From positions 248,001 through 312,000 of the forward strand of contig NZ_CP067395.1 of the NCBI RefSeq assembly GCF_017355525.1: a stretch of DNA of 64,000 nucleotides, written 5' to 3'. Below the pieces are notes generated by a model, which saw only the letters and a program-made list of their open reading frames with translations, did no database searches and was not told where the DNA came from. The DNA is from Lysobacter enzymogenes. GTDB lineage: Bacteria > Pseudomonadota > Gammaproteobacteria > Xanthomonadales > Xanthomonadaceae. The translations under genes and the position numbers were made by a program. Below, one piece after another: positions 1 through 10,138 of this stretch; the first letter of the stretch is position 1; every line of letters starts with the position of its first letter.

Positions 1-300
1 CGGGCAGGGACGCGGGGCGTCGCGCAGCGGCGCGGCAAGGACGCAGCGCAAGCAGGCGCGGCAACGCAGGGAACGCAGGTTCGACGCGCGGATACGGTGC
101 CGCGTTAGAACCGGGCCGCAGGACGCGGCACGGCGGACAGTGCGCGACGCGCCCGGATCGAGGCGCGTCGCGCAGGGGAGCCGCCGCATCGGAACTACCC
201 CGCCGCCGTTGCGGCGACGGCCTCGAATCTACCCGACCGTGGTTCCGGCAAAAATCGAAAGGCTTTCAGCTTTGCGGTCGCTGCAAGATCCCGCCGCGGC
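1..300. other. left edge, no gene recognised
   Basis: GC-rich DNA between the window edge and the stop of the first gene. Short open frames cross it on both strands but none has a ribosome-binding site or a recognisable protein. I see nothing functional in it. Confidence 0.5.
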
Positions 301-618
301 TCAGCGCCGCACCCAGCGCCCCGCATGGAAACGCCACGCCGGCCCGTACGACACCCAGCGCGGACCGACATAGGCATAGCCCGGCCGCGCGACCACATAA
401 CTGCCGCCGATCCAGACGTGACGGCGCCCGTTCCAGCTCCAGTAGCCCGGCGTCCACACATAGCCCGGCCGCACCCGCACCCGCTCGTAACGCGGCGCCG
501 GCGGCGCCACCCGCACATCCACATCGACGTACGCGCGCGCCTGCGCCGGCGTCGCATGCACGCCCGCCATCGTCGCCAGACCCATCGCCGCCGCCACCAT
601 CAAAGGACGCATCGCCAT
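301..618 (-). CDS. small exported YXWXXGYW-repeat protein
   Basis: A 105-residue protein with an N-terminal Sec signal peptide (hydrophobic MAMRPLMVAAAMGLATMAG followed by ATPAQA). The mature part is rich in Tyr, Trp, Arg and Val and contains aromatic repeats such as VWTPGYWSWNG and HVWIGGSY, typical of the WXXGXW/YXWXXGYW repeat families of small proteobacterial exported proteins, whose function is not established. The start was chosen because GAGGAGAAGATC lies immediately upstream of this ATG, whereas an in-frame extension to 888 would cross a REP element and encode Arg/Ala-rich nonsense. It probably sits in the periplasm or envelope. Monocistronic; the upstream gene icmF is divergent. Confidence 0.75.
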   Translation of the reverse strand: MAMRPLMVAAAMGLATMAGVHATPAQARAYVDVDVRVAPPAPRYERVRVRPGYVWTPGYWSWNGRRHVWIGGSYVVARPGYAYVGPRWVSYGPAWRFHAGRWVRR

Positions 619-1184
619 GATCTTCTCCTCGTTCCAGCGGCCACCCGCCGGTTCGGGAATGGCAACGTCGCGCCCGCCGCGTGTGTTGACGCAGCGCAGG
701 CGCGCGTTCACGAACGCGCCGGATTGCTGAAGCCGGGCTTGCTGGAAAACGGTTGCGGGGCAGGGCGGTTGACCGCGACCAAGCATTGCTGCGCCCGCAC
801 ACCCATTCGGCAATGCCGGCAAACCCCCTGTAGGAGCGGCGCGAGCCGCGACCGCGCCAACGCAATTACGGCGAAAGGTTCGGCGCAAGCGGCTACCCCG
901 CGGTCGCGGCTCGCGCCGCTCCTACAGCGGGACTGCGGACAGCGCGCTGAATCGCGCAACTGGCGACGGTGTCGTTCCGGCATAGCGGATCCGTCCAAAC
1001 CGCCCGCACCATCGCCACTTGCGACCCGCCCGGCAGTTCCCGCACCGCCGCCACACGGCCGCCCTATTGACGCCGCCGCCCCGTCTTCGCTAGCGCCGCC
1101 GCCCCCTACGCCCCCGAATGCGCGCCGCAAACCGGGCCGCCGCGCACAGAGCTACAATACGCGCAGACCGTCCTGCGTATCGAG
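619..1184. other. divergent intergenic region with an inverted REP pair
   Basis: This 566-bp gap separates the divergently transcribed exported protein and icmF, so both promoters should lie here. It contains a head-to-head pair of the window's common palindromic repeat (830-856 forward, 899-925 reverse). No promoter boxes could be assigned with confidence in this GC-rich sequence. Confidence 0.6.
830..925. repeat. REP-like inverted pair 1
   Basis: Forward copy (830-856) with core TAGGAGCGGCGCGAGCCGCG and reverse-complement copy (899-925) about 42 bp apart. Each copy can itself fold (GCGGC-GCGA-GCCGC), and the two together can form a long stem-loop. The same unit recurs at seven other loci in this window, always between genes, as expected for a REP/REPIN-type element. 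Confidence 0.9.
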
Positions 1185-4100
1185 ATGCCCATGAGCACCA
1201 CCGCCGCGAACATCCCCGCCGCCCAGCCCGACGCGACCCCGCTGCGCTTCGTCACCGCCGCCAGCCTGTTCGACGGCCACGACGCCGCGATCAACATCAT
1301 GCGCCGGCTGATCCAGGGGCAGGGCGCCGAAGTCGTCCACCTCGGCCACAACCGCTCGGTCGAAGACGTGGTCCGCGCCGCGCTGCAGGAAGACGCCGAC
1401 GGCATCGCGCTGTCGAGCTACCAGGGCGGCCATGTCGAATACTTCAAGTACATGGTCGACATGCTGAAAGAACGCGGCGCCGGCCACATCCGCGTGTTCG
1501 GCGGCGGCGGCGGCACGATCACGCCGGAAGAAATCCGCGAGCTGCAGGCCTACGGCGTCGAGCGCATCTACCATCCCAACGACGGCATGCACATGGGCCT
1601 CGTTGCGATGATCGAAGACGTGGTGCGCCGCGCCAGCGACGCGCGCCTGGCGACCGAATCCAGCCCGCAGGTCTCCAGCATCGACGACGAGATCAGCATC
1701 GGCCGCACCCTCAGCGCGATCGAGGAAGGCGCGTTCGACGAACCGCAGCTCGCGCATCTGCGCAAGCAGTGGCAGCTGGCCGGCGGCAAGACCCCGGTGG
1801 TCGGCATCACCGGCACCGGCGGCGCCGGCAAGTCGTCGGTCACCGACGAACTGCTGAACCGCTTCCTCGCCAACTTCCCCGACATGCGCATGGCGGTGAT
1901 CTCGGTCGACCCGACCCGCCGCCGCACCGGCGGCGCGCTGCTTGGCGACCGCATCCGCATGAACTCGCTGCGCAGCCACCGCGTCTACATGCGCTCGATG
2001 GCCACACGCCGGCAGAACTCGGCGACCAACACGGTGCTGAAGGATTGCATCGGCTACCTGCGCAGCCTCGGCTACGATCTGGTCATCGTCGAAACCGCCG
2101 GCATCGGCCAGAGCGATTCGGAAATCGTCGATCTGGTCGATTTCCCGATGTACGTCATGACCAGCGACTTCGGCGCGCCGAGCCAGCTGGAAAAGATCGA
2201 CATGCTCGACTACGCCGAACTGGTCGTACTCAACAAGTTCGACAAGCGCGGCGCCGAAGACGCGCTGCGCGACGTGCGCAAGCAGTGGAAGCGCAACCGC
2301 GTCGCGTTCCAGACCAAGGACGAGGACGTCCCGGTCTACCCGACTATCGCCAGCCAGTTCAACGACCCCGGCATCAGCTGGATGTTCGCCAACCTGTGCC
2401 GCCTGCTGCGCGAGAAGCTGTCGCTGCCGGCCGACAAGTGGACGCCGGACGTCAACACCGACCTCAAGGAACCGCGCGCCACCGTGCTGATTCCCGGCGC
2501 GCGCGTTCGTTACCTCGCCGAAATCGCCGAGCAGGGGCGTTCGATCAACCGGCAGATCGAGACGCAGTCGGAAATCGCCGATCGGGCGCAGTCGTATTGG
2601 CAGTCGCTGCACGATCTGGGCGATCAGGTGCCCAACGCGCTCGATCTTTATCACTCCGACGCGCTGCTGCCCTCGAAGGACGAACCGGCGGCGCCGTCCG
2701 ACGACGACGTCGACGCCGCTTTGCAGAATGTCGATCCTGCCGTCCGCGAACAATTCGCTGCGACGCGCCAGCGGATCCGCGAGATCGAGGCGCGCGCGCT
2801 CGCCAAGGGGCGGTCGGTCGACCGCACCCTGCTGACCCTGCGCCAACGCTACAACGACGCCGTCCAGTCGCTGACCTCCGACGCGCTGAAGCTGCTGCGC
2901 GACTGGCCCGCGCGCCTGAAGTCGATCACCGACGAAGTCAACGAATACAAGGTCCGCGACAAGGTCATCCGGGTCGAGAACTACCGCGTATCGCTGAGCC
3001 ACCAGCAGATCCCGAAGATCGCCGCGCCGACCTACAAGAGCTGGGGCGAGCTGCTGACCTTCCTGCAAAAGGAAAACCTGCCGGGCTATTACCCCTACAC
3101 CGGCGGCGTCTACCCGTACCGCCGCACCGGCGAAGACCCGATCCGCATGTTCGCCGGCGAGGGCACCCCGGAGCGCACCAACCGCCGCTTCCATTACCTG
3201 TCCGTCGGCCAGCCGGCCGCGCGCCTGTCGACCGCGTTCGACAGCGTCACCCTGTACGGCGAAGACCCGGCCGTGCGCCCGGACATCTTCGGCAAGATCG
3301 GCAACTCCGGCGTCAACATCGCCTCGCTCGACGACATGAAGAAGCTGTACTCGGGCTTCGACCTGTGCGCGCCGAGCACCTCGGTGTCGATGACCATCAA
3401 CGGCCCGGCGCCGATCATCCTGGCGATGTTCATGAACACCGCCATCGACCAACAGGTCGAGAAATACCTGCGCGAAGACCAAGCGCGTTGGGACGCCGCC
3501 CACGACAAGATCGAAGCCCTGTTCGAAGGCCGCAAGCGCCCCGAGTACAGCGGCCTGCTGCCGGAAACCAACGACGGCCTCGGCCTGGGCCTGCTCGGCA
3601 TCACCGGCGACCAGGTCGTCGACGCCGAGACCTACCAGCGCATCCGCGACCAGACCTTGGCGACCGTGCGCGGCACCGTTCAGGCCGACATCCTCAAAGA
3701 GGACCAGGCCCAGAACACCTGCATCTTCAGCACCGAGTTCGCCCTGCGCATGATGGGCGACATCCAGCAGTTCTTCGTCGACAAGAACGTGCGCAACTTC
3801 TACTCGGTGTCGATCTCGGGCTACCACATCGCCGAAGCCGGCGCGAACCCGATCAGCCAGCTCGCCTTCACCCTGTCCAACGGCTTCACCATCGTCGAGT
3901 ACTACCTCGCGCGCGGGATGAAGATCGACGACTTCGCGCCGAACCTGTCGTTCTTCTTCTCCAACGGCATGGACCCGGAATACACCGTCATCGGCCGCGT
4001 CGCCCGCCGCATCTGGGCGCGCGCCATGCGCGAGCGCTACGGCGCCGACCCGCGCAGCCAGATGATGAAGTACCACATCCAGACCTCGGGCCGCTCGCTG

Positions 4101-4772
4101 CACGCCCAGGAAATCCAGTTCAACGACATCCGCACCACCTTGCAGGCGCTGTACGCGCTGTTCGACAACTGCAACAGCCTGCACACCAACGCCTACGACG
4201 AAGCCATCACCACCCCGACCGAAGAAAGCGTGCGCCGCGCGGTCGCGATCCAGATGATCATCAACAAGGAGTTGGGGCTGAACTTCAACGAGAACCCCTG
4301 GCAGGGCAGCTTCATCGTCGACAAGCTCACCGACATCGTCGAGGAGGCGGTGTACAAGGAATTCGAAGCGATCAGCGAGCGCGGCGGCGTGCTCGGCGCG
4401 ATGGACACCATGTACCAGCGCGGCAAGATCCAGGAAGAAAGCCTGTACTACGAGCACAAGAAGCACGACGGCTCGCTGCCGCTGGTCGGCGTCAACACCT
4501 TCCTGCCGAAGGACCACGGCGGCGACATCGTCACCGAGATCGAACTGATCCGTTCGACCGAGGGCGAGAAGGGCCAGCAGATTGACAACGTCAAGGCCTA
4601 TCAGGCCGGCCGCAACGCGTACGCCGCCGAAGGCCTGCGCGGCCTGCAGGCGGCGGCGCGCGAGCGCCGCAACGTGTTCGCCAGCCTGATGGAGGCGGTG
4701 AAGACGCATAGCCTGGGGCAGATCAGCCATGCCTTGTACGACGTGGGCGGCGAGTACCGGCGCAACATGTAA
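1185..4772 (+). CDS. icmF: fused isobutyryl-CoA mutase IcmF
   Basis: A 1195-residue adenosylcobalamin enzyme that interconverts isobutyryl-CoA and n-butyryl-CoA, with a built-in G-protein chaperone. Domain order is that of IcmF. The B12-binding domain comes first (about 20-150), with DGHDAAI as the DxHxxG-type cobalamin motif. The MeaI-type P-loop GTPase follows (about 200-500), with GTGGAGKS at 210-217, VETAGIG and NKFDKR near 350. Last is the large TIM-barrel mutase domain (about 590-1130), with [20 protein letters not shown] and [12 protein letters not shown]. The fused order and length separate it from methylmalonyl-CoA mutase, which keeps the chaperone separate. The first ATG (1185) is used here; ATG 1191, two codons later, is an equally possible start. 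Expected role is branched-chain or short-chain acyl-CoA metabolism in the cytoplasm. No neighbouring gene belongs to the pathway. Confidence 0.95.
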   Translation: MPMSTTAANIPAAQPDATPLRFVTAASLFDGHDAAINIMRRLIQGQGAEVVHLGHNRSVEDVVRAALQEDADGIALSSYQGGHVEYFKYMVDMLKERGAGHIRVFGGGGGTITPEEIRELQAYGVERIYHPNDGMHMGLVAMIEDVVRRASDARLATESSPQVSSIDDEISIGRTLSAIEEGAFDEPQLAHLRKQWQLAGGKTPVVGITGTGGAGKSSVTDELLNRFLANFPDMRMAVISVDPTRRRTGGALLGDRIRMNSLRSHRVYMRSMATRRQNSATNTVLKDCIGYLRSLGYDLVIVETAGIGQSDSEIVDLVDFPMYVMTSDFGAPSQLEKIDMLDYAELVVLNKFDKRGAEDALRDVRKQWKRNRVAFQTKDEDVPVYPTIASQFNDPGISWMFANLCRLLREKLSLPADKWTPDVNTDLKEPRATVLIPGARVRYLAEIAEQGRSINRQIETQSEIADRAQSYWQSLHDLGDQVPNALDLYHSDALLPSKDEPAAPSDDDVDAALQNVDPAVREQFAATRQRIREIEARALAKGRSVDRTLLTLRQRYNDAVQSLTSDALKLLRDWPARLKSITDEVNEYKVRDKVIRVENYRVSLSHQQIPKIAAPTYKSWGELLTFLQKENLPGYYPYTGGVYPYRRTGEDPIRMFAGEGTPERTNRRFHYLSVGQPAARLSTAFDSVTLYGEDPAVRPDIFGKIGNSGVNIASLDDMKKLYSGFDLCAPSTSVSMTINGPAPIILAMFMNTAIDQQVEKYLREDQARWDAAHDKIEALFEGRKRPEYSGLLPETNDGLGLGLLGITGDQVVDAETYQRIRDQTLATVRGTVQADILKEDQAQNTCIFSTEFALRMMGDIQQFFVDKNVRNFYSVSISGYHIAEAGANPISQLAFTLSNGFTIVEYYLARGMKIDDFAPNLSFFFSNGMDPEYTVIGRVARRIWARAMRERYGADPRSQMMKYHIQTSGRSLHAQEIQFNDIRTTLQALYALFDNCNSLHTNAYDEAITTPTEESVRRAVAIQMIINKELGLNFNENPWQGSFIVDKLTDIVEEAVYKEFEAISERGGVLGAMDTMYQRGKIQEESLYYEHKKHDGSLPLVGVNTFLPKDHGGDIVTEIELIRSTEGEKGQQIDNVKAYQAGRNAYAAEGLRGLQAAARERRNVFASLMEAVKTHSLGQISHALYDVGGEYRRNM

Positions 4773-4803
4773 GCGGCGGCAAGGCAAACACAGGCCAGTC
4801 ACG

Positions 4804-4821
4804 GGACCCGCGAACGCGGGT
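4804..4821 (+). terminator. hairpin downstream of icmF
   Basis: GACCCGCGAACGCGGGTC is a perfect 8-bp stem with a 2-nt loop, 32 bp after the icmF stop. There is no T-run, so it may be a weak terminator or simply an mRNA 3' structure ahead of the next gene. Confidence 0.35.
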
Positions 4822-4854
4822 CTCGTGCGATGGGCCGGTCGCATCGGGGGAGCG

Positions 4855-5301
4855 ATGAGTAATTGGATACGGGGAGCGTCGCTGGGCCTGGGCCTGTGCG
4901 CCGCCACGGCCGGCGCGCAAACGGCAGCGGACGCGAACAACGAGCGCTTGCTGCAACGTTACGTGGCGGCCTTGAGCGAAGCGGTCGAACAGCAATGGGT
5001 GCGCCCCGACAGCGTGACCCTCGAACAGGTGTGCCCGGTCGAGGTCCGGATGCTTCCGGGCGGTTACGTGATCGTCGCGACGGCGAGAGTCGATTGCGAG
5101 TTCGACGCCGCCGGCCGCCGTTCGGTCGAAGCCGCCGTGCGCAAGGCGGAGCCCTTGCCTTACGCCGGCTTCGAAAGCGTGTTCCGCCGCTCCGTGGTGC
5201 TGCGGTTCCACGCCCGGGACAAAGCGCCTGGGTCCGACGCTGCGGTCGCCCCGCGCGAACCTGGCGCCGACAACGCGGCGCCGGACGAATCGCGACGCTG
5301 A
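4855..5301 (+). CDS. exported TolA/TonB C-terminal-domain-like protein
   Basis: A 148-residue protein with a signal peptide (about 1-20, ending ATAGAQ). Residues 28-115 resemble the TolA C-terminal domain: RYVAALSEAVEQQW, a conserved-looking Cys pair (QVCPVEVRML and RVDCEFDAAG), RRSVEAAVRKAEPLPYAG and a final VVLRF strand. TolA itself has an N-terminal membrane anchor and a long helical domain, both absent here, so this is a free periplasmic domain and not the TolA of the Tol-Pal system. The C-terminal tail is low-complexity and charged. The start follows GGGGGAGCG. It probably shares a transcript with the small membrane protein that begins 32 bp downstream. The domain call rests on pattern recognition only. 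Confidence 0.65.
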   Translation: MSNWIRGASLGLGLCAATAGAQTAADANNERLLQRYVAALSEAVEQQWVRPDSVTLEQVCPVEVRMLPGGYVIVATARVDCEFDAAGRRSVEAAVRKAEPLPYAGFESVFRRSVVLRFHARDKAPGSDAAVAPREPGADNAAPDESRR

Positions 5302-5333
5302 GTTCGCGAACCTACGATTCCTTGGGGGAAGGC

Positions 5334-5567
5334 GTGGTCTGGTGGAGAGGGAACGGCCTGTGGATAGGCTTGCTGGTTGCGGCGGGCATCGCCTCGGCGA
5401 ACAAGTGCTTGGGCCCTATCGGCGTGGCGATCGCATGCCTGGCATCGGCTGCGATATTGTTCGGCGTGAGGGGCTCGCTTGAGGATTCGTCGCTGTTCTC
5501 GATCCCCACGCGGTTCTGGTGGCCGGTGCTGCTGGTGCTTGGCATCCTGGTTCTGTTCAAGGGGTAA
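5334..5567 (+). CDS. small integral membrane protein
   Basis: A 77-residue protein starting at GTG, with a strong ribosome-binding site (TTGGGGGAAGG) just upstream. It contains about three hydrophobic segments: GLWIGLLVAAGIAS, IGVAIACLASAAILFGV and FWWPVLLVLGILVLF, with a short soluble loop (SLEDSSLFSIPTRF) between the second and third. The family is not recognised. It follows the TolA-C-like gene by 32 bp on the same strand, so the two may be co-transcribed and both act at the envelope. Confidence 0.6.
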   Translation: MVWWRGNGLWIGLLVAAGIASANKCLGPIGVAIACLASAAILFGVRGSLEDSSLFSIPTRFWWPVLLVLGILVLFKG

Positions 5568-5809
5568 GCGCATCGGCCGGACCCGCTTCTAGGGCCGGCC
5601 CACGGCGCAAGCGACTGCCGCGGCGCGTCGGACTTCGCCGCGCGGTGCGCACCGCCGCGCAAGCGGCGAGGTCTCCAGGGAAACCTGAAGCGCGCAGCCG
5701 ATTCCGGTTCCGGACAAAACTCCCGCGCGTCCGCCGATCGGCGGCGCGTCGTCATTCGCGGGTCATCCGCGCTGGTTAGCGTCCTGCGTTTTGCCGCGCA
5801 GGCCCGCCC

Positions 5810-7909
5810 ATGTCCGCTCCCACCCGCCGCGACTTCCTCCGCCTCGCCGGCCAATCCGCCGCCGCCCTGGCCGCCGGCGCAATGCTGCCGCCGTCGATCG
5901 CCAAGGCCCTGTCGATCGCGCCCGCGCGCGTCAGCGGCACGCTTCAGGATGTTCAGCATGTGGTGATCCTGATGCAGGAGAACCGCTCGTTCGACCATTA
6001 CTTCGGCACCCTCGGCGGCGTGCGCGGCTTCAACGACCCGCGCGCGATCCGCCGGTCCGACGGCCGGCCGGTGTGGCAGCAGAACTACAAGGGCCGCGAC
6101 TACACCCCGTACCACCTCGACACCAGCAAGACCTGGGCGCAGTGGCTGGAGAGCAACGACCACGGCTGGAGCGGCCTGCACGACTGCTGGAACCAGGGCC
6201 GCAACGACCAGTGGATGCACGTGCAGTGGCCGCAGGCGATGGGCTACTTCACCCGCGCCGACCTGCCGTACTACTACCCGCTGGCCGACAGCTTCACCGT
6301 CTGCGACGCCTACCACGCGTCGATGCTCGGCCCGACCAATCCCAATCGCCTGTACCTGATGAGCGGCCGCGCCTCGGCCCAGGGCGACGGCAGCGGCGTG
6401 CACACCGGCAACGACATGGCCGACACCGGCGGCTCGGTGAACTGGACCAGCTACGCCGAGCGCCTGCAACAGGCCGGCGTGTCGTGGCGGATCTACCAGC
6501 AAGGCGCGGTCGGCTCGTACAACGCGGCGCTGAACTTCCTGCTCAGCCGCTACAAGATCGACGACAACAACAACTACGACTGCAATGCGCTGGCCTGGTT
6601 CGGCCAGTTCAAGAACGCCCCGCGCGCCTCGCAGTTGTGGGAGCGCGCGATGACCGTGCGCGGCCTCGACAGGCTGCGCGAAGACGTGCTCAACGACGCA
6701 CTGCCGCAAGTGTCGTGGCTGGTGCCGTCGTTCTCTTCGTCCGAACACCCGTGGTGGGGCCCGGCGTTCGGCGAGCTGTATGTGGCCAAGATCATCGAAG
6801 CGCTGACCGCGAAGCCCGAAGTCTGGGCCAAGACCGTATTCCTGCTGACCTACGACGAATGCGACGGCTTCTTCGACCACATGCCGCCGCCGACGCCGCC
6901 GTGGGCGCAAGGCAAGGGCGCCTCGACCGTGCACACCACCGGCGACATCGAAGCCGCCTCCGGCCTGCCGGTCGGCCTCGGCCATCGCGTGCCGATGCTG
7001 GCGATCTCGCCGTGGAGCAAGGGCGGCTGGGTCAGCTCGGAAGTGTTCGACCACACCTCGGTGATCCGCTTCCTCGAAGCGCGCTTCGGCGTCGCCGAGC
7101 CGAACATCAGCGAATGGCGGCGCGCGGTATGCGGCGACCTTACCTCGCTGTTCGACTTCAGCGTCGACGCCGCCGACGGCGCCGCACCCGCGAGCGCGCG
7201 CGACGTCGAAGCGGCCGCCAAGCATATGAACGACGCGTACTGGAAACAGTACTACTACGCCAAACCCGACTACCCGGCCGCCTCGCCGGCGCTGCCGCCG
7301 CAGGAGCCCGGCATCAAGCCCGCGCGCGCCGTGCCGTACGACCTGTACGTCAGCTCCTGGAGCGAACCGGCGCAGCGCGAGTTCTGGCTGGAATTCTCCA
7401 ACGAAGGCCAACGCGCGGCGGTGTTCCAGGTCTACGCCGCCGACGGCAGCGCCGGCCCGTGGACCTACACCGTCGAAACCGGCAAGCAACTCAGCGACTA
7501 CTGGAAGGCCGACGCGCAAGGCGCTTACGACCTGATCGTCTACGGCCCCAACGGCTACGTCCGCCGCTTCGCCGGCCGCGTCGCCGCCGCCGGCGCGCGC
7601 CCGGACGTGATCGCGATCTACGACAAGGCCCGTGCGCGCCTTGCGCTGGCGATCGAAAACAGCGGCGACGTCGCGTGCACGGTGAAGGTCGCCGCCAACG
7701 CCTACAGCGCCGAGCCCGCGCGCAGCTACCGCATCGAGCCCGGCCAGACCGTCAACGTGCATTGGAGCTTCGCCGACAGCGGCGGTTGGTACGACCTGAG
7801 CGTCACCAGCGATGCGCCCGCCGGCTTCGTGCGCCAACTGGCCGGGCATATCGAAACCGGCGCGGCGAGCATCACCGACCCGCTGCTGAGCGGCGCGCCG
7901 GCCGTCTGA
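5810..7909 (+). CDS. Tat-exported phospholipase C, phosphocholine-specific type
   Basis: A 699-residue protein of the bacterial PlcH/PlcN family, which hydrolyses phosphatidylcholine and sometimes sphingomyelin outside the cell. The N-terminus has a twin-arginine signal (TRRDFLRLAG, Arg 6-7) followed by an Ala-rich stretch. The catalytic phosphoesterase domain spans about 40-450, with the family motifs QDVQHVVILMQENRSFDHYF near the start and TYDECDGFFDHMPPP, which supply metal-binding residues. Two C-terminal beta-sandwich domains follow (about 510-690), typical of the family. Length matches the family (about 700). The HxlR/NmrA genes downstream are unrelated. No two-component or T2SS genes are adjacent, although folded Tat substrates of this type normally leave by type II secretion. 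Confidence 0.93.
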   Translation: MSAPTRRDFLRLAGQSAAALAAGAMLPPSIAKALSIAPARVSGTLQDVQHVVILMQENRSFDHYFGTLGGVRGFNDPRAIRRSDGRPVWQQNYKGRDYTPYHLDTSKTWAQWLESNDHGWSGLHDCWNQGRNDQWMHVQWPQAMGYFTRADLPYYYPLADSFTVCDAYHASMLGPTNPNRLYLMSGRASAQGDGSGVHTGNDMADTGGSVNWTSYAERLQQAGVSWRIYQQGAVGSYNAALNFLLSRYKIDDNNNYDCNALAWFGQFKNAPRASQLWERAMTVRGLDRLREDVLNDALPQVSWLVPSFSSSEHPWWGPAFGELYVAKIIEALTAKPEVWAKTVFLLTYDECDGFFDHMPPPTPPWAQGKGASTVHTTGDIEAASGLPVGLGHRVPMLAISPWSKGGWVSSEVFDHTSVIRFLEARFGVAEPNISEWRRAVCGDLTSLFDFSVDAADGAAPASARDVEAAAKHMNDAYWKQYYYAKPDYPAASPALPPQEPGIKPARAVPYDLYVSSWSEPAQREFWLEFSNEGQRAAVFQVYAADGSAGPWTYTVETGKQLSDYWKADAQGAYDLIVYGPNGYVRRFAGRVAAAGARPDVIAIYDKARARLALAIENSGDVACTVKVAANAYSAEPARSYRIEPGQTVNVHWSFADSGGWYDLSVTSDAPAGFVRQLAGHIETGAASITDPLLSGAPAV

Positions 7910-7943
7910 CCTCGGCGCGGGGTTGCGCCGCGACCTGCAACCC

Positions 7944-8025
7944 CGCGGTCGCGGCTCGCGCCGCTCCTACAAAAAGCCATCAACTACGCGATCCCACTGT
8001 AGGAGCGGCGCAAGCCGCGACCGCG
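7944..8025. repeat. REP-like inverted pair 2
   Basis: Reverse copy (7944-7970) and forward copy (7999-8025) of the TAGGAGCGGCGCGAGCCGCG family, tail to tail, 28 bp apart, between two convergently transcribed genes. The forward copy has GCAAGCC instead of GCGAGCC. Confidence 0.9.
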
Positions 8026-8078
8026 CCGCCACCCCCGCCGGCGTCACCCGCCCGCAAACCCACGACCCACTCCACACC

Positions 8079-9017
8079 TCAACCCGCCACCAAGCGCTCC
8101 CGCACCCACTGCTCCGCGCCCACCACCGCAATCCCGTTGCGCGCGTTGTACGTCCGCGCCACCTCCCACGCCACACCCCGGCCCAGCCCGAACACCGCGC
8201 GATACTTGCGCAGGTTGTCGTCCGGCGCCTCGGCCAGATCGGCCAGCAACTGCGGCACGCTGCGCACCTGCCGCTCGAACCTGCGCCCGGTCGCGCGTTC
8301 GAGCAGATCCGCCAACTCGCCATAAGTGAGCGTATCCCCAGCGGTGTACACCACCTCGTTGGCGATACGCGGCCGCTGCAACACGATCGCCGCAGTCAAC
8401 CGCCCGATATCCTCCGGCGTAGTCACCGTCACCGCCGTGTCCAGACTGCCCAACGCAGTCACCCGCGCACCGGCCAGATCCACCACCCCGAACGCAGGCT
8501 CGAACAGGAAACTGGTGAACATCCCCGTCGAAATGACGATCCACTCGGTCCGCCGCTGCGCCCGCAGCATATCGCGCACATCGAGCTGCTCATCGAACCC
8601 ATCCTGCGGGCTGCCGCGGCCGATCGCGTCGTAGTCGACGCCGAACTGCCAAGGCACATAGCGCGCAACACCCGCGTCCAACACCGCCTGAGTCAACTTG
8701 CGCTGCATGCCGCGCCCCGCGGCGAAACCGACGCACCCGATCACCGTGTCGTAGCGCGCGAACACCGCCGCCAACTCCGCCACCGACGCGGCTGCGACAT
8801 CGGCCGGTTCGACCGCGACGCCCAACGCGCGGATCTCGTCGAGTTCCGCAAGCTTGCCCGGCGCCTGACTGCTCACCGTCGCGGGACGCAGCAACACCGC
8901 GATGTCCGCCTGCGTTCCGCCCTCGTGCGCAGCCAGCCCGCGCAACACCGCCAGCCCCAGCTCGCCCGCACCCACCACCAAAATCCGCTGTTTGACCTGC
9001 GCCGCATCGCCTTGCAT
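8079..9017 (-). CDS. NmrA-type NAD(P)-binding oxidoreductase
   Basis: A 312-residue Rossmann-fold protein of the NmrA/isoflavone-reductase-like atypical short-chain dehydrogenase group. Residues 11-25 contain the nucleotide-binding GxGxxG (ILVVGAGELGLAV). VIGCVGFAAG, ARYVPWQFGVDYDA and WIVISTGMFTSF follow the family plan. The substrate is unknown. The start was selected because AGGAGT precedes the ATG at 9017, although the frame is open further upstream. It is transcribed divergently from an HxlR regulator 48 bp away. This is a common arrangement in which the regulator senses a redox or electrophile signal and controls the oxidoreductase; that regulatory link is inference. Confidence 0.85.
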   Translation of the reverse strand: MQGDAAQVKQRILVVGAGELGLAVLRGLAAHEGGTQADIAVLLRPATVSSQAPGKLAELDEIRALGVAVEPADVAAASVAELAAVFARYDTVIGCVGFAAGRGMQRKLTQAVLDAGVARYVPWQFGVDYDAIGRGSPQDGFDEQLDVRDMLRAQRRTEWIVISTGMFTSFLFEPAFGVVDLAGARVTALGSLDTAVTVTTPEDIGRLTAAIVLQRPRIANEVVYTAGDTLTYGELADLLERATGRRFERQVRSVPQLLADLAEAPDDNLRKYRAVFGLGRGVAWEVARTYNARNGIAVVGAEQWVRERLVAG

Positions 9018-9065
9018 CGTGCACTCCTGCGTACATCGCTTCGAATCGAGGCCGGAGATGCTGTC

Positions 9066-9530
9066 ATGCCGCACGACCCATCAGAAGTAGGCACACCGGT
9101 GATACCGCACGGCCTCGACCCGCGCGAGATCGTCCGCCGCTCGCAAGCCGCCTGCGCCGCGCTCAGCGACGACCACGACGGCCTCAAGCGCGACATCCTC
9201 GGCCACGCCGGCAACCGCTGGTCGCTCGGCGTGGTCTACGCACTGGGCGTAACCAGTCCCTTGCGCCACGCCGAACTGCGCCGACAACTGCCCGGCGTCA
9301 CCCAGCGCATGCTGACCCGCACCCTGCGCCAGCTCGAACGCGACGGCCTGATCGAACGCCGCGACTTCCACGAAGTCCCGCCGCGGGTCGAATACAAGCT
9401 GACCCCACTCGGCCTGGGCCTGCTCGTACAGATGATCCCGCTGTGGACCTGGGTGATCGACAACGCCGACGCCTTCGCCGCCGCGCGCCGGCGCTTCGAC
9501 GCCCAACCCGGCGCCGCCCCCGCGCCCTGA
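9066..9530 (+). CDS. HxlR-family transcriptional regulator
   Basis: A 154-residue protein with the HxlR winged-helix plan: DILGHAGNRWSLGVVYAL, then LRHAELRRQLPGVTQRMLTRTLRQLERDGLIERR and a wing (VPPRVEYKLTPLGLGLL). The N-terminal 35 residues are an extension with one Cys (QAACAAL), which matters because several HxlR members are thiol sensors. It is divergent from the NmrA-type gene, whose promoter must overlap its own in the 48-bp gap, so joint control is likely. The frame is open upstream, but ATG 9066 is the only start that fits the family length. Confidence 0.88.
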   Translation: MPHDPSEVGTPVIPHGLDPREIVRRSQAACAALSDDHDGLKRDILGHAGNRWSLGVVYALGVTSPLRHAELRRQLPGVTQRMLTRTLRQLERDGLIERRDFHEVPPRVEYKLTPLGLGLLVQMIPLWTWVIDNADAFAAARRRFDAQPGAAPAP

Positions 9531-9580
9531 CGCCCGCGTCCGCAGTTCCGCGCACCGGCCGACCGACCGATAATCCCCGC

Positions 9581-10138
9581 ATGACCATCACCCTGACCGA
9601 CTTCGCCCGCCCGCGCCTGTTCCCGCGCGAACCGCGCCGCAACACCATCCAGGACATCACCCCCGAACAGTTCGAGCGCCACCTCAACGAAACCCCGCCG
9701 CTGGCCGTGCTCGACGGCTACGCCCCGTTCTGCAAACTGCACGTCCACCGCAACTGGACCAGCACCCGCTGCCTCGCCGTACCGATCACCGACGCCAACC
9801 GCCACCTGCTGCGCAGCGGCTACGACGCCCGCACCAAGGACGAGCTGCCGGTGCTGACGCGCTGGTTCGAAGACATCGACCCGCCGGTGGCCGAGTACCT
9901 CATCGTCATCCTCTACAGCCGCGAACAGCTGGCGAAAGAGGGCACCGCCACCGACGCCGACTGGGGCGTGGTCGGCTGCATGTACACCGCCGAGCCGGTG
10001 GAGACGCCGATGGCGCCGATTACGATGATGCGCAATGCGTTGGGGGTGGAGGAGGGTGGGTCGGGGGTGGCGTTGGATCGGGAGGCGTATCGGCGCAGCG
10101 TCGAATTCTGGAGCGCGCACGCCAACTGGCGCGGTTGA
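9581..10138 (+). CDS. DUF3228 family protein
   Basis: A 185-residue soluble protein without signal or membrane segments. Blocks such as VLDGYAPFCKLHVHRNWT, TDANRHLLRSGYDARTKDELPVLTRWF and DWGVVGCMYTAEPVETPMAPITMMRN match my recollection of the DUF3228 family, for which no function is established. The last 20 codons are noticeably poorer in C-ending codons than the rest of the gene. It starts 50 bp after the HxlR gene on the same strand and could be co-transcribed. Confidence 0.7.
   Translation: MTITLTDFARPRLFPREPRRNTIQDITPEQFERHLNETPPLAVLDGYAPFCKLHVHRNWTSTRCLAVPITDANRHLLRSGYDARTKDELPVLTRWFEDIDPPVAEYLIVILYSREQLAKEGTATDADWGVVGCMYTAEPVETPMAPITMMRNALGVEEGGSGVALDREAYRRSVEFWSAHANWRG

Noticed and set aside
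1152..4940. 1262-residue open frame antisense to icmF
   Set aside because: It is the third-position mirror of a GC-rich gene; it reads as Val/Asp/Ala/Arg-rich low-information sequence while the plus strand gives a full IcmF.
4855..5301. tolA of the Tol-Pal system
   Set aside because: No N-terminal membrane anchor, no long helical domain and no tolQRB or pal neighbours.
4863..5333. overlapping frame upstream of the small membrane protein
   Set aside because: It overlaps the TolA-C-like gene in another frame and is Arg-rich; GTG 5334 has a good ribosome-binding site.
5312..7849. 845-residue open frame antisense to phospholipase C
   Set aside because: Same composition artefact; no start signal or domain, and the plus strand encodes an intact phospholipase.
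7923..9065. N-terminal extension of the HxlR regulator
   Set aside because: The frame is open but crosses a REP pair and runs antisense to the NmrA-type gene; HxlR proteins are about 110-160 residues.
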